A DNA stretch of 64,000 nucleotides, from NCBI GenBank assembly GCA_958510825.1, contig OY294048.1, positions 19,733,589 through 19,797,588 of the forward strand, in the 5' to 3' direction. The position numbers were made by a program, and so were the translations under genes. Source of the DNA: Brachypterus glaber (taxonomy: Eukaryota; Arthropoda; Insecta; Coleoptera; Kateretidae). The notes beneath the pieces were generated by a model. It had not been told where the DNA came from. It did no database searches and saw only the letters and a list, made by a program, of their open reading frames with translations. Positions 20,991 through 31,693 of this stretch are shown piece after piece (within the stretch, counting starts at the first letter, position 1; each line of letters starts with the position of its first letter).

Positions 20991-21486
20991 TGTGGTAAAA
21001 CAATATTTTCACACTGTTCTTTAACTTTGGTTATGTTTACATTCTGTCAAATTACCCTAATTTAGGTGACCTTGACCATTTAGGGATATTTAATTAATAA
21101 GGAAATTAGGTTACCAATATATTTTGCTGGAACTACCTGTTCACCTGTTGTATTGTATCTTTGACATTCTAACCGATTCATACAGTTCTATTTTTATAAC
21201 AGTCATCCTTAGGGATAAAATATTTATCTATTAATAAATATTATCCTGGTGATTAGGTAAGTCTTATTTAATTTATATTTTTATTAAATCCTAATTATTT
21301 ATATTAGTTTTAGTTTGGAACTTATTTATGTTCATACATAACATCGGTCACCTAACTCTGGGTATTTTGAAATTGCTTCCTACAATAAATGAACTCTGAT
21401 CTACATTACTGATTTTCTTATACGAAACCACGACCCCCATTTGAACTATACGGCGCCCGGCATTCCTTTTTTCCCAGTTCAACATA
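20991..21486 (+). repeat. 3' LTR (496 bp)
   Basis: No difference from the 5' LTR seen by eye. Followed by target duplication ATCT. Confidence 0.9.
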
Positions 21487-21490
21487 ATCT

Positions 21491-22206
21491 TCAATAGTTT
21501 TGTGTGTTTACCTTTTAATTTAAAATTGTAATTTATTTTTTATAATTATTTTTCCGAAAGGCTACAGATAGCGTTAAATGGATATTTTAGCTTAAAAAAA
21601 TGATTAAGTAGGCGGTTATCTAAAAGTAATTTTGACATGTCTCAAAAAATAGTATGTCAAATTAAAAATATTGAAAATCACCGATCAAAAAAATAAGAAA
21701 AACGTATTAAAACTGCATTGTGGTGGAATAAGAAAGAATGAATATATGTAAAAACAAAATTGAGTAGAAATTGTGTAGAAAAAATAAGAAATAAGTCTAG
21801 TTTTTGTCAAAACGAAAAAAAGTGCTTAACTTAAAATAAAGGATGATGGGAATTTTTGTAAACCAATATGGAATTATTACTACAAATAACCAACCAAGAT
21901 CCTGTACCATAATGTGCTTTTATATTATTGTTAAAAAATAAGACAGTGTTTAATATAATTTAATTCATTTGTAATAAAAATATATTACTTCTAAAAAGTA
22001 TTTCTTCGTTTAGCAAATCTTGTTTTATTTTAGCAATTTATTATTTCTCATGTTAATGTAGTAAAATTTTCAAATTTCCATACGCCATTTAAAATTTTTG
22101 TATTATTTAATACCCATATTTCTTAAAATATACATCTAGAATTCAGCTTTCACATTTTCTTCTTGATTTTTAAAGTAATTCGACATTTTTTCAGTTTTTT
22201 TGCTCA
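21491..22206. other. Interior of the TIR element, no gene
   Basis: AT-rich, non-coding interior of the 15439-22906 element, right of the LTR insertion. No transposase motif was recognised in any frame. Confidence 0.5.
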
Positions 22207-22214
22207 TTTTAAAT

Positions 22215-22490
22215 GGGAGATTTAGCTCAGCGGTCAATGCCATCGATATAGCCTGACACTGATCTAATGATCGTGAGTTCAAACCTCACTGGCGCCGATT
22301 GCCTTTTTCAGTTAATTAATAATTGAAATTTGGCGAAGGCGTACTCCCTAGATATATTGGTTCGAAAGTCAATTAAAGCCGGTGGTTCCCTCTACTACTA
22401 GCCCACACAAGTCCTGGACTTAGGGGATGCTTAATTAAGTAGAATAGTACGAGGTTAAAAACAAACAAAAAAACAAACAAACAAAATACT
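22215..22490 (+). mobile_element. Complete tRNA-derived SINE
   Basis: The head GGGAGATTTAGCTCAGCGG has a pol III A-box-like TAGCTCAGCGG and later a B-box/T-arm GTGAG TTCAAAC CTCAC, so it derives from a tRNA. The body includes TTGAAATTTGGCGAAGGCG, GCCGGTGGTTCCCTCTAC and GTCCTGGACTTAGGGGATGC. The tail is AAAC-rich. An 8-bp duplication TTTTAAAT lies at 22207-22214 and 22491-22498. Relatives occur at 34378-34510 and in the 54.6-56.2 kb array. Confidence 0.9.
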
Positions 22491-22908
22491 TTTTAAATTA
22501 AGAGATTATTTTTTTAGAGATGTCGGATAAATAACACACCTACTGAATCGTTTTTTTACGTTTAAAAATCAATTTACTGCAATATGTAACCATTCGGAAA
22601 AATATGAATAAAAAATAAACTACAATTTTTAATTAAAATTTAAACATACTCATCTATTGAAGAAAGATCACTAAACATAGTTAGGTCAGAAAGTTTCATA
22701 TTATACCTTTTGCTCTAATCCCCAACGCTTTAAAACAAACCCTTCGGAAAAAGCTTAATTACTGAGCAATATAAAAATATTTTAAGTAAATAACATTATC
22801 TTCCAAATCTTACATGTTCTGAGTATATTCATTTCAAATTTGGTATAAATCGGTAAAAAGGCAAAAGAGGTTTAAAAAGTGTCCGGTTTTTTTTTGGGCC
22901 ACTCTGTA

Positions 22909-23412
22909 CTGTATCGCGCGGTTATAGCTACTCATTAAAAATACATATAGTTTTAATTTTATCGCCATATTTTATTTTAAATAGTAATAGGTAGTATTGG
23001 AAAAATATTTAATTAAGTATAATTTCACTACAAAGTAACTAAATAATGACCAATGTTTTATTCCCAAATGATAACAATACATTATAACACATTCATCACA
23101 ATCAAACTACATAATTTTCTTGTCCCGTTAGTTTTTTTTTAATTATTTTTATTAATATTCACTAAAAAAATTCGGTCGTTACTATCTTCATACCAGAAGA
23201 TTGTTTTACTTCCAAACCGAAATGGATGATGTGCATAATAAGTTAATATTTACAACGCACTTTCGACAAAAAAGCTAAACTATTTCGACAAATGCTAGTT
23301 GGGCGTTTACGTAAGATTTGATGGGAACGATGTTACGGGGTACACTTATTGCATTCAGAGTAAGCTAATTTTATAGTTATGCACAATTGTCCTGCGGGCC
23401 AACGGGTAAAAA
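22909..23412. other. Loop of the inverted-arm structure
   Basis: About 500 bp of single-copy AT-rich sequence between the TIR element and the right arm. No gene seen. Confidence 0.4.
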
Positions 23413-23719
23413 TAGTAACTAAAAAGTAATCAGTTGCTGTTTAGTAATGTATAAAGTTTTAAAAACGTAGTTGTTACCTATATTATAACCAAATAGGAAT
23501 GGTTACTTTAAAGTGGGATTATGGTAACTTTTTATGGCTGCAGCGATGTACCTTTTGGAATATTTTAGTAATTTTGACCTGTCAAAGCCATTCCTTGAAA
23601 TTTACTTTTAAACTTTTTTTATCAAACTTTATGGTTTATGCAGCTTGGAATTTAAGAAAAATTAGGCATGGATAGAAAAGACTTACTTTTAATGAACTGG
23701 AGTTAATATTTTCAAGAAT

Positions 23720-23875
23720 TTGGAACTATAAAATTAACTGAGTAGTTACAACTTTTTATAACTTTGTATTCTCATCAAAATCAATGGAGAGCCCCTAGCA
23801 CAAGCCAAAAGCTTATTTGGGGCTCTCCATGACTATGAACCTACACCAAAAATAAATAAATAAATAAATATAACC
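23720..23875 (+). repeat. LINE 3' UTR stem-loop with (TAAA)n tail, right arm copy
   Basis: The stem GGAGAGCCCC/GGGGCTCTCC is perfect in this copy, with an inner AAGC/GCTT pairing. It is followed by a short (TAAA)n. This is the inverted partner of 14946-15160. Confidence 0.65.
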
Positions 23876-24535
23876 CTGGTGGTCATTCTATTGAGTAATT
23901 GCGTAGTTAAGGCAGATTTATTATTCCTATTAAGTAAACAAGGATAAAAGTAATATTCTTGGTAGAATTTACTATTCTGTTACCAATAAAAATATATTTG
24001 TGTTCATAAAAATGTTACTTCATTACATAAGGACCGTATTACGTAACATATTTCTAGTTCATTTTTGACCAACTAGTGATGCTTTTTGAAGTTTTTTAGC
24101 AAGTAGGTGACGCTAAGCTTGTTCCCTTATGCACCCATCTCCTCACCCCGCTCCCTACTTAGATGTGTGACAGGATCTACTTCTTTTTAATGTTTTTTCC
24201 CTAGTATCCCTATTTATTTTACCTATAAATTTAAAGTTTTCATAATCTAAGTTCGGTATTTTTTAACAAATCTGGAGTCGCCCAATCCAAAGTACTCACA
24301 ATATTTTTATTTTCCATGCTTTTAAAAAAGGGCTAAAATAATGATATTTTGCCACTTTTATCTCATTTTTCTCAAAAACTTGAGGTAATAGAAAAATCTG
24401 AGGACAGATTCGGACTCATCGACTCAAAATTAGTTAAAAAACATATGATTCCAATCAGGACAAGAAACCGTGTTGCCTAGTGTAAGTATATAATATTAAC
24501 ATTATAATGTAATAATTATAAACACAGCCCGGATC

Positions 24536-24988
24536 GAAGTAGCCATTTACCGGGGGCATGCAAAAATTATTATTGTAAAAAACTCTTTTTTCAAGTAAAT
24601 AGACACTTTAAACTACTATTCACCAAGCGGAATGTAATGTCAACGCTGTTAATACTTGGTCAGTAAATCCATTACTCATGGAGAAAGACTTTTTTTTTTT
24701 TTTTGAAAATTGTTTCCCTTTTCAAGAAACGAATAATTAATAGAAAAAAAAATACAATATGTTTGTTTTAACTATTCGTTTTTTGAAAAGAGAAACAATT
24801 TTCAAAAAAAGTCCTTCTCCAGGAGTCATGAACCATGACCAAGTGACTCACTGAGCATTAACAGCGTCGACATGACATTCCGCTTGGTGAACAATAGTTT
24901 AAAGTGTATATTTACTTGAAAAAAGAGTTTTTTTTTTTACATTCTAATTTTTTCATGCCCCTGGTAAATTACTACTTTGATCCCGGCT
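24536..24988. mobile_element. ~450-bp long hairpin element
   Basis: AGCCCGGATCGAAGTAG at the left pairs with ..CTACTTTGATCCCGGCT at the right. Pairing continues through CACCAAGCGGAATGT/ACATTCCGCTTGGTG and the GAAAATTGTTTC/GAAACAATTTTC block to a ~40-nt loop. It is almost entirely self-complementary. Flanking ATAATTATA/TATAATTAT may extend it. Confidence 0.8.
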
Positions 24989-26760
24989 ATAATTATAAAT
25001 CACCCTATAGTATATTTAGTCGTTTTTTCTCAGTGTAATACTAAAACAAAATTTTACCTACAATACAATAGAAAATTAAATTTTAAGTTGATTTCAATAA
25101 TAACGGGTGCAGCCACCCCTAAAAATGCTTTGTATTTTTATTTCCTATTTAAAAACCCGATGATAATTAATAACTTGTTCGTGACACTAAGCATTTTAAG
25201 CTGCCCGGGTCAATATTAATTAATCAAATTTTAGATTTCCAGTATCACTAAGTAATTTATCATTATCCAGACAAATGGGCGCTTACAATTTTCTTAAAAT
25301 GAAATAAAAGTAAAAACGTGGTTTTATCTTCTTTTAGCTTTAATTGTACTAAATCAGCAGAGTTTTATGTTCGCTGCAATTTTTTTATAGTATATTAAAG
25401 TACTACACCTTTTCCAGGTGAAAATCAAAATATATTACTGTTTATAATTATTGTTAAATTACCTCAAAATATTCTTTTTATAAAATCTAATGACAGTTTT
25501 TATATATCATTTTGCGAAGAAAAAAATATAAAAGTAGGTTCGACATATTATAAATCGTTAAAAAATAATCTTTCGAATAACGCATGATTCATCCAATTAT
25601 CGGGAAAAATTCACAGTTTTCATTCAAAGCTATCAAAGAAAATAATTACTCCAAGGGCATCGCCCCTGCAGGTCGTAATTATTTCCAGACAGCGAATTTT
25701 TTCCGCATAATTCTCAGCCTCTTGTGTAATTATATACGTAAGCAAGCTATCGATAAAAAAAGAGATTGCCATCCAAGCTCAGAGAGCGAGGTTAGCAACC
25801 GGAATCGCCCTAAAAAATCTTTTCGTCCGTGTATCATACACTATTTTTTATTCGATTGTAATATATTAATAAATACATTTCTATTTTTGACAACAAATTT
25901 GAGGTTAAAATTCAAATGTCAACAGTTTTAATATCAATCTCACAACCAACGTCGACTATTTTATTTTTCGGCCTAGGCCGAAAAATTAGACTTTTCGTAC
26001 AGGTTTATCATAAAAAAAGTGGCGCTTATAGATAAAATCGAACAAAAAGAAGTTTCCATTCCGTCTGTAAATTTTTTTCAGAAACTTATCCATCTTAGTT
26101 TTTGAAATAGAGCCTCCACGGTAAATATCCTGGAAACAAAATATAAAAAACCCTGAGTATGAATATACATTTTTGTTCTATTTTTTTAGTTTATTACATT
26201 CATTTGATTGACTTTTGCTAATAATTTATACGAATATTTGTGATTAACAATCTAAGGCCTGTTTTGGGTTTGTTTTAAACCATCCGAACCAATAAAGGTT
26301 AACATTTTATTCATGTGGTATACAGATTTGAAGATCTATTGGTTAGAACTGATTTAAATGGTTTAGAACTTGAAACTTTGAAGAGCCAATATTGGCTAAA
26401 GTTTCAACTTTACGTTAGCGTTTCGAGATAAATTGGGCCTAATCGTCTCGCTAGGTTTGGACTTTTTAAAATTTGTAAAAAACGTAGTTGGAATTAAAAA
26501 AAACGCTAATTTCAATTTTTGAAGTATTCGTGTTTATGAAATACTCCTATCTTGAATTATCGTTGCCACAAAACATCTACGGATATAAGGCCCTCTACAT
26601 AAGAACGGATGAATAATGAAAGTTTTTTAGAATTCAAATTAATTTTCAAGAAACTTCTTTCGTTTTAATATGACTCAAACAAAGGTATTTTATTTCTATA
26701 GCATATAAAAGTGTTTTTCAATGGATAAAAGAATTTTATTAATCAAATCACTTCCTACTA
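24989..26760. other. AT-rich intergenic stretch
   Basis: No gene that I can support. A 115-codon open frame at 25584-25931 spans a palindrome-rich block (GTAATTATTTCC, GAGAGCGAGG, CATACACTATTTTTTATTCGA) shared in part with 905-1015, so it is repeat sequence. From 26240 to 26440 there is a slightly less AT-rich block with no recognised content. Confidence 0.4.
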
Positions 26761-26762
26761 TA

Positions 26763-27224
26763 CAGGGCTATTCAGAAATTTAAGAAGTGATTCTACGTTA
26801 AAAAATATGAAAAAAAACTTCCTATAAAGGTTTGGACTTTTTGGTCCGGAAATGAGCCCTAAGAGAGCTGCGGCTTTTCATACATATTGAATGGAAAAAA
26901 AAAGCACCAATAAAATTTTAATGCTGCTGGGCGATCCTTTATTTAAAACTAAGCAAAAAAGTATTCTTCACCAAAACACCTAAATTTAATATTAAAGGAG
27001 TAATAGCCTTTTAAAAAGTAACATTTTTAGTGGCACATGCAAAAGCTCGTCGCTCTAGCTTAAAGGGTACAAAAGTTAATAATTAAAAACCTTGTTTTTA
27101 TTGCAATTTTAAAGAGCCGTAGCTCCCTTAAGACTCATTCTGGATCAACCTTTAAAGGATTTTTTTTTCATATTTTTTAACGTAGTATCACCTCTTAAAT
27201 TTCTCGAACTTATTTCTGAATATA
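26763..27224. mobile_element. Palindromic TA element, CAGGG(C/T)TATTCAG family, copy 1
   Basis: Starts CAGGGCTATTCAGAAATTTAAG after TA. The right half returns CTTAAATTTCTCGAACTTATTTCTGAATA. Shared inner modules include GTGATTCTACGTT, TATAAAGG and GAGCTGCGGC. The right terminal CCCTG is missing. The next element starts at 27227. Confidence 0.65.
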
Positions 27225-27226
27225 TA

Positions 27227-28268
27227 CCGGATATTTCAGGAAGGTGGTTCACCCCCTTACCTTTTTTATTTTTTTAGGTAGGTTCGTGAAATTTGCATTT
27301 AAGCTATATTATGTATAATTTAGGATTCTTTGACGTAGTTGAAATTTTTTTAACACTTTCGGTTTCGCCGGAAATGAATCGAACTTGGAAATGGAACACC
27401 CTGTATATTTTTAAATATTTTGATTCAGAAATCAATTCTGAGAACAAGCATTTGTCACTTGTTAATTTTTGACAGGTCATGGAATTTTTAATTTAAATTT
27501 TTATTTTAAATCTAGAGTGCCTTGAATTAGCTTATTCCCTTAATTTTTGGTCTAGTACCTTAAGAAAAATACTATTTTGACTTTTTCCCAAAACTCTAAA
27601 TTTGGTGGGCTCTTAAAAGTTCCAAAATCATACTTTGGTTTGAAACACCCTGTATATTTTTACATATTTCGATTCAGAAATCAATTCTGAGAACAAACAT
27701 TTTTCACTTGTCAATTTTTGACAAGTCATGTAATTTTTAATTTAAATTTTTATTTTAAATCTAGAGTGCCTTGAATTAGCTTATTCGCTTAATTTTTGGT
27801 CTAGTACCTTAAGAAAAATACTATTTTGACTTTTTCCCAAAACTATAAATTTGGTGGGCTCTTAAAAGTTCCAAAATCATACTTTGGTCCATAACTTATT
27901 TTTTTTTTCATACGGAAAGAGGGTGGCTCAGGTTAAAATAAATAGTTTATTTGGAAAAATTTGGCATTAAAACACTAGATTTAAAATAAAAATTTAAATA
28001 AAAAATGACATGACCTGTCAAAAAGTGACAAGTGACACATTCTTGTTCTCAGAATTGATTTCTGAATCAAAATATGTAAATATATACGGAGTGTTTCATT
28101 TAAAAATCAAAAGTTTGATTCATTTTCGGCGAAACCGGAAGCGCCAAAAAAATTCTACTATGTCAAAAAATCCAAAATTATATATAATCTAGTTTCTGAA
28201 AATTGCAAGATCCTATCTAAAAAAATAAAAAAGTTAAGCGGGGTAAACCACCTTCCTGAAACACCCGG
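27227..28268. mobile_element. 1042-bp TA-flanked palindromic element with internal duplication
   Basis: CCGGATATTTCAGGAAGGTGG at the left matches CCACCTTCCTGAAACACCCGG at the right. TA lies at 27225-27226 and 28269-28270. Inside, a ~245-bp block (ATTCAGAAATCAATTCTGAG..GGGCTCTTAAAAGTTCC) is present twice in tandem (about 27415-27640 and 27665-27890) and once partly inverted (about 27960-28085). No coding sequence seen. Confidence 0.8.
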
Positions 28269-28403
28269 TATATATACATATAAGTCACTTTAAAAATCGA
28301 ATAACTTTTATGTTTGTCAATTTTTTTTATTTATTTCTTTTACAATATAAAGTACAGAAAATGGAAAATTTTTTGAACTATGTATGAAAAATCAAGTGTT
28401 TTA

Positions 28404-28406
28404 AAT

Positions 28407-28437
<31 letters not shown>

Positions 28438-28545
28438 TTAAGCAATATATTACAAAGTCATGGGGAGTCCCAAATAAGCTTTAAGCTTGTTCTGGCTACT
28501 CCCCATTAATTTAGGCATACAAAATTAACCAAAATTATAATTATT
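28404..28545 (-). repeat. LINE 3' UTR stem-loop with (TAAA)n tail, diverged copy
   Basis: (TTTA)n is followed by CATGGGGAGTCCCAAATAAGC..GGCTACTCCCCAT. The stem is kept although bases differ from the copies near 15040 and 23800. Confidence 0.65.
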
Positions 28546-28800
28546 ATGTTTCTGACAGTAAATTTTAAATTTTCTTCTTTTTTCTTTAGTTCTTAATAAA
28601 TCATTATGTTTCCCATATTATTTATCTTCGTATTAAGCAACTGCACTCATTTTCTTTATTTATTGTTCTTTTATTCATTAAAAAACTTTACAGAAAAATT
28701 TTGATGAAAAAAATATTGACATTGACAGCATGACGTCCATTTTCGGCTTTGAAAGCACGGGCCCTTTTTACAACATTTTCCATGACGGCTCTGAACATGT

Positions 28801-29250
28801 ATGGCTCCAACTAGGGTCATGCACCCCCTCAAGGTCACGGTTTGGTGCGGTGTAACTTTCCAAATGGTAATCGGGCTTTACTTCTGCTAGGAAAATGGCA
28901 ATACAGTTACAGTCAACGGCGACCGATATCACGCAATTCTGGAAAATTTTGTGCGCCCTGCAGTGGAGAACATGCCAAAAACATGGTGGCAGCAAGATGG
29001 GGCGAATGCCCATGCGGCCAGAGTCACAATGCAGCTTTTAAGGCAGATTTTCGAAGAGCGAATAATTTCGCGAAATTCGGATTTTCATTTTCCTTCACCA
29101 TCGCCCGATTTGACAGCACCGTATTTTTTTTTCTTTAGGGCTACCTGAAAGATCCGGTGTATGTCAACAAGCCCAGGAATATTCAACAGCTTAGGAGCCG
29201 TCATGGAAAATGTCGTGAAAAGAGCCCGTGCTTGTAAAGCGGAAAATGGA
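28801..29250 (+). pseudogene. Broken Tc1/mariner-superfamily transposase fragment
   Basis: In one frame 28831-29148 reads KVTVWCGVTFQMVIGLYF, a stop (28888-28890), then VTVNGDRYHAILENF, WWQQDGANAHAARVTMQLL and SPDLTAP. This is the catalytic core pattern of IS630/Tc1/mariner DDE transposases: the W-QQDG-A-H block holds the second Asp and the SPDLTAPDF block precedes the last acidic residue. After 29135 the frame shifts and continues as a KDPVYVNKPRNIQQL-like segment. The N-terminal DNA-binding domain and first catalytic Asp are missing. With a stop and a frameshift it is inactive. GC content is higher than in its surroundings, as expected for a former coding region. Confidence 0.85.
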
Positions 29251-29419
29251 CGTCATTAAAAAGACCTGATTTATCACGCATAGTTAAAAAAAAATCCATT
29301 TCCTGTACTCTATATTATAAAAGAAATAAATAAAAAGAATTGACAACCAAAAAAGTTATTCAATTTTTAAATGGTAAAGTGACTTATCGGCCATGCTGTA
29401 TATAAAGTCAGTGGAAATA

Positions 29420-30146
29420 CAGAGCGGTCCAAAAGTCACCCCCCGCTTCTTAACTTTTAAACACGTTGAGATATCGACTTTAAATTTGGAACTTTTAAAT
29501 AAGCCAACTTAAACTATCTTTTAGCATATATTTAATACTTTCAGTTCTTAAAATGTGGGCAGGGGGGCATGGGGGCACATTTTTTTTTAAATGGAAAGGG
29601 GGGTCGTGTAATACATCATTTTAAAGCTTATAAAATTCTCCATTTAACTCCATATTTTTAAATTAAAAAAAAATAATTTTCGGGTTTAAAATGGGTTTGA
29701 AAATGGGTATTAATGTCAAAATTCTTCTAAAAAAAAACAAATAATTTTTTTAAAATGCCTAATTTCATCATAAAAAAATGTTAATTATACTTTTAAACTA
29801 ATTTTAGTTGACATAAATAAAAATTTATAAAAAAAAAACTTTAAAAATCGAATGTTTTAGCACAAAAAATTGAAAAATCAAAACCTTAAAAAACATTTTT
29901 AAAAAATTTAAAAATGTTAGTTTAAATAGAGAATTTTATAAGCTTTAAAATGATGTATCACACGACCTCCCTTTCCCTTTAAAAAAATGTCCCCCCATGC
30001 CCCCCTGCCCACATTTTAAGAGCTGAAAATATCAAATATATGCTAAAAGATAGTTTAAGTTGTCTTATTAAGGAGTTCTAAATTTTAAATCGATATCTAA
30101 ACTCGCTCAAAAGTTAAAAGGGGGGGGTGACTTTTGGACCGCACTG
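29420..30146. mobile_element. 727-bp TA-flanked element, CAGAGCGGTCCAAAAGTCACC family
   Basis: Left end CAGAGCGGTCCAAAAGTCACC, right end GGTGACTTTTGGACCGCACTG, TA on both sides (29418-29419, 30147-30148). Interior arms share CTTAAACTATCTTTTAGCATATATTT and AAAATGTGGGCAGGGGGGCATG. No coding capacity. A half copy lies at 52357-52465. Confidence 0.85.
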
Positions 30147-30654
30147 TATGTATAAAATAGTGTTAAGGATATTTGAAATTGAAATCGTTAGTTCACTTGA
30201 CTGCTTTCGATTCTAAAGTTTAAGAATGTTGTGACATAAATAAAAATTTATAAAAAAAAACTTTAAAAATAGAATGTTTTAGCACAAACAATTGAAAAAT
30301 CAAAACCTTAAGAAACATTTTTAAAAAATTTAAAAATGTTAGTTTAAATAGAGAATTTTATAAGCTTTAAAATGATGTATCACACGACCTCCCTTTCCGT
30401 TTAAAAAAATGTCCCCCCATGCCCCCCTGCCCACATTTTAAGAGCTGAAAATATCAAATATATGCTAAAAGATAGTTTAAGTTGTCTTATTTAAGAGTTC
30501 TAAATTTTAAATCGATATCTAAACTCGCTCAAAAGTTAAAAGGGGGGGGGTGACTTTTGGACCGCACTGTATGTATAAAATAGTGTTAAGGATATTTGAA
30601 ATTGAAATCGTTAGTTCACTTGACTGTTTTCGATTCTAAAGTTTAAGAATGTTG
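29811..30654 (+). repeat. Tandem duplication, period ~422 bp
   Basis: The right half of the preceding element plus ~85 bp of flank (29811-30232) is repeated nearly exactly at 30233-30654, including a second GGTGACTTTTGGACCGCACTG end. It arose after the element inserted, because flank is included. Confidence 0.85.
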
Positions 30655-31470
30655 TGAATACTCAGGAAACGTAAGTGTACTACACCAAAAGGGCCACTTC
30701 AGTTTGTGTAGAATTTTTTATAAGCATAGTTATGCTTATAACTTTAGTCATATCATGATCTTTAGGAATACTGATATCAGTATTTCTGAAAGGCACCTAT
30801 GAATCAAATATCATCAAAAAATGATTAAAAAATATGACGATGAAACATTTAGGTAAAAGGTATATTAATATAATGTATTAACAGGTAATTCGTAAGTATA
30901 CTTACTACTTGTTTTTTGAAAATATTTCTTTTGAGATTTGATTTTTGTCCGTGATAATCAGTCATCGGCGAATTTCCAGTGCTCGCATAGGCGCCGCGTC
31001 GATTGTAGCGATGACGCGAGGTTTTAAATATTTACATTTTTATTTCTTGTTATCTTGATTTTTTTTAATGATTCCATTTAAACGAGTTAGGTGGGAAAAA
31101 AAGTTATCAATAAATAAAAATTAAAAACTTTCGTATTCTTAAAAGATAAAAATCGATTATCGGATTCTTCTTCGAAAAACACCGGTATATATACATTTAT
31201 AGTTAATATGTATAGTCAATATTGTTGTCTGCAACAAATTAGCATTTTACAATTTTCCAAATCTTCACACAGCAAATAACACACAGTAGATCTTTGATTT
31301 AATAGTTCTATTGTAATATTTAATGTTTGTTAGGTAATTGTATTGTATGCAATTATAATTGCAATTCATTGTATATTTTGTGTTTTTTAAATTCCTATTT
31401 TTATATATTTTGTGTATTATTTCATATAATTATTTAACTAAATCACTAATACTTAATTTAAAACATAACT
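30655..31470. other. AT-rich intergenic stretch
   Basis: No gene seen. A small GC-richer patch near 30960-31020 (GCGAATTTCCAGTGCTCGCATAG and GCGCCGCGTCGATTG) has no recognisable content. Confidence 0.4.
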
Positions 31471-31607
31471 AAATATGTCTGAAATATTTCAGACATATTT
31501 CGTTGTTATATATTAGACATATTTAATTTAAAATATTACAAACGAAATATGTATGAAATATTTCGTTTCTAATATTTCAAATGAAAGAGGTCTGAAATAT
31601 TTCAGAC
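31471..31607. repeat. Cluster of perfect palindromes (TCTGAAATATTTCAGA type)
   Basis: 31471-31500 is a perfect 30-base palindrome centred on GAAATATTTC. 31590-31607 repeats its central 18 bases as a perfect palindrome. Between them 31540-31567 holds AAACGAAATAT..ATATTTCGTTT. See findings. Confidence 0.75.
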
Positions 31608-31693
31608 ATATTACAACATTTCCGTAATATTACATGCCGAGTGGGATGTTTACAAACTTCTTTTCGTATTTATTTCATACAAAATCTCTTTAA

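Larger units (their letters stand above)
15693..21486 (+). mobile_element. Full-length Ty3/Gypsy LTR retrotransposon, very young
   Basis: The two LTRs (15693-16188, 20991-21486) show no difference that I can find by eye. The element is flanked by the 4-bp duplication ATCT (15689-15692, 21487-21490). Order is LTR, ~100-nt leader, gag, protease, reverse transcriptase, RNase H, integrase, polypurine tract AAGGGGGGGTAGA, LTR. There is no envelope gene. Gag and Pol are in different frames, joined by a -1 frameshift signal. A second break in RNase H separates the integrase frame. The primer site may be TGGCACTCACC, just after the LTR at 16191. Confidence 0.95.
15439..22906. mobile_element. TA-flanked TIR element carrying LTR retrotransposon and SINE insertions
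   Basis: Starts CAGGGTGGCCCAAAAAAAACC and ends with the complementary ..GGGCCACTCTG. It has TA on both sides (15437-15438, 22907-22908). Inverted arms of about 220 bp (15439-15660 and 22690-22906) share GGGGATTAGAGCAA and ACATGTAAGATT. Without the LTR element (15693-21486 plus target duplication) and the SINE it is about 1.4 kb. I found no transposase in the remainder (21491-22690). Confidence 0.75.
14340..24472. mobile_element. ~10-kb nested structure bounded by ~1.1-kb inverted arms
   Basis: The left arm 14340-15438 and right arm 23413-24472 are reverse complements at high identity throughout, for example TTTCTTGTCCTGATTGGA against its complement at 24450. Both arms carry the same LINE 3' tail with (TAAA)n. 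The loop, once later insertions are removed, is only about 500 bp (22909-23412). Either a foldback element or an inverted duplication is possible. The TIR element 15439-22906 inserted at the left arm/loop boundary. Confidence 0.75.
28271..29398. mobile_element. Decayed Tc1/mariner-type element with inverted arms
   Basis: AAGTCACTTTAAAAATCGAATAACTTTT at the left is answered by the inverse near 29345-29385. Farther in, TTGACAT..TTTATTTCTTTTACAATATAA pairs with 29305-29350. A block from the transposase 3' end (29199-29261) is also present inverted at 28728-28794, so the copy is rearranged. A LINE tail (28404-28545) has inserted in the left part. Confidence 0.65.

Noticed and set aside
22215..22300. 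Functional tRNA gene
   Set aside because: No proper acceptor or anticodon stem closure. The sequence continues into a SINE body with tail and target duplication.
25584..25931. 115-codon open frame
   Set aside because: Palindrome-rich repeat sequence shared in part with 905-1015, with no protein domain.
26375..26410. TTGAAGAGCCAATATTGGCTAAAG, resembling a hammerhead with a strong stem II
   Set aside because: The first core C and the G of GAAA are both replaced, and stems I and III do not form.
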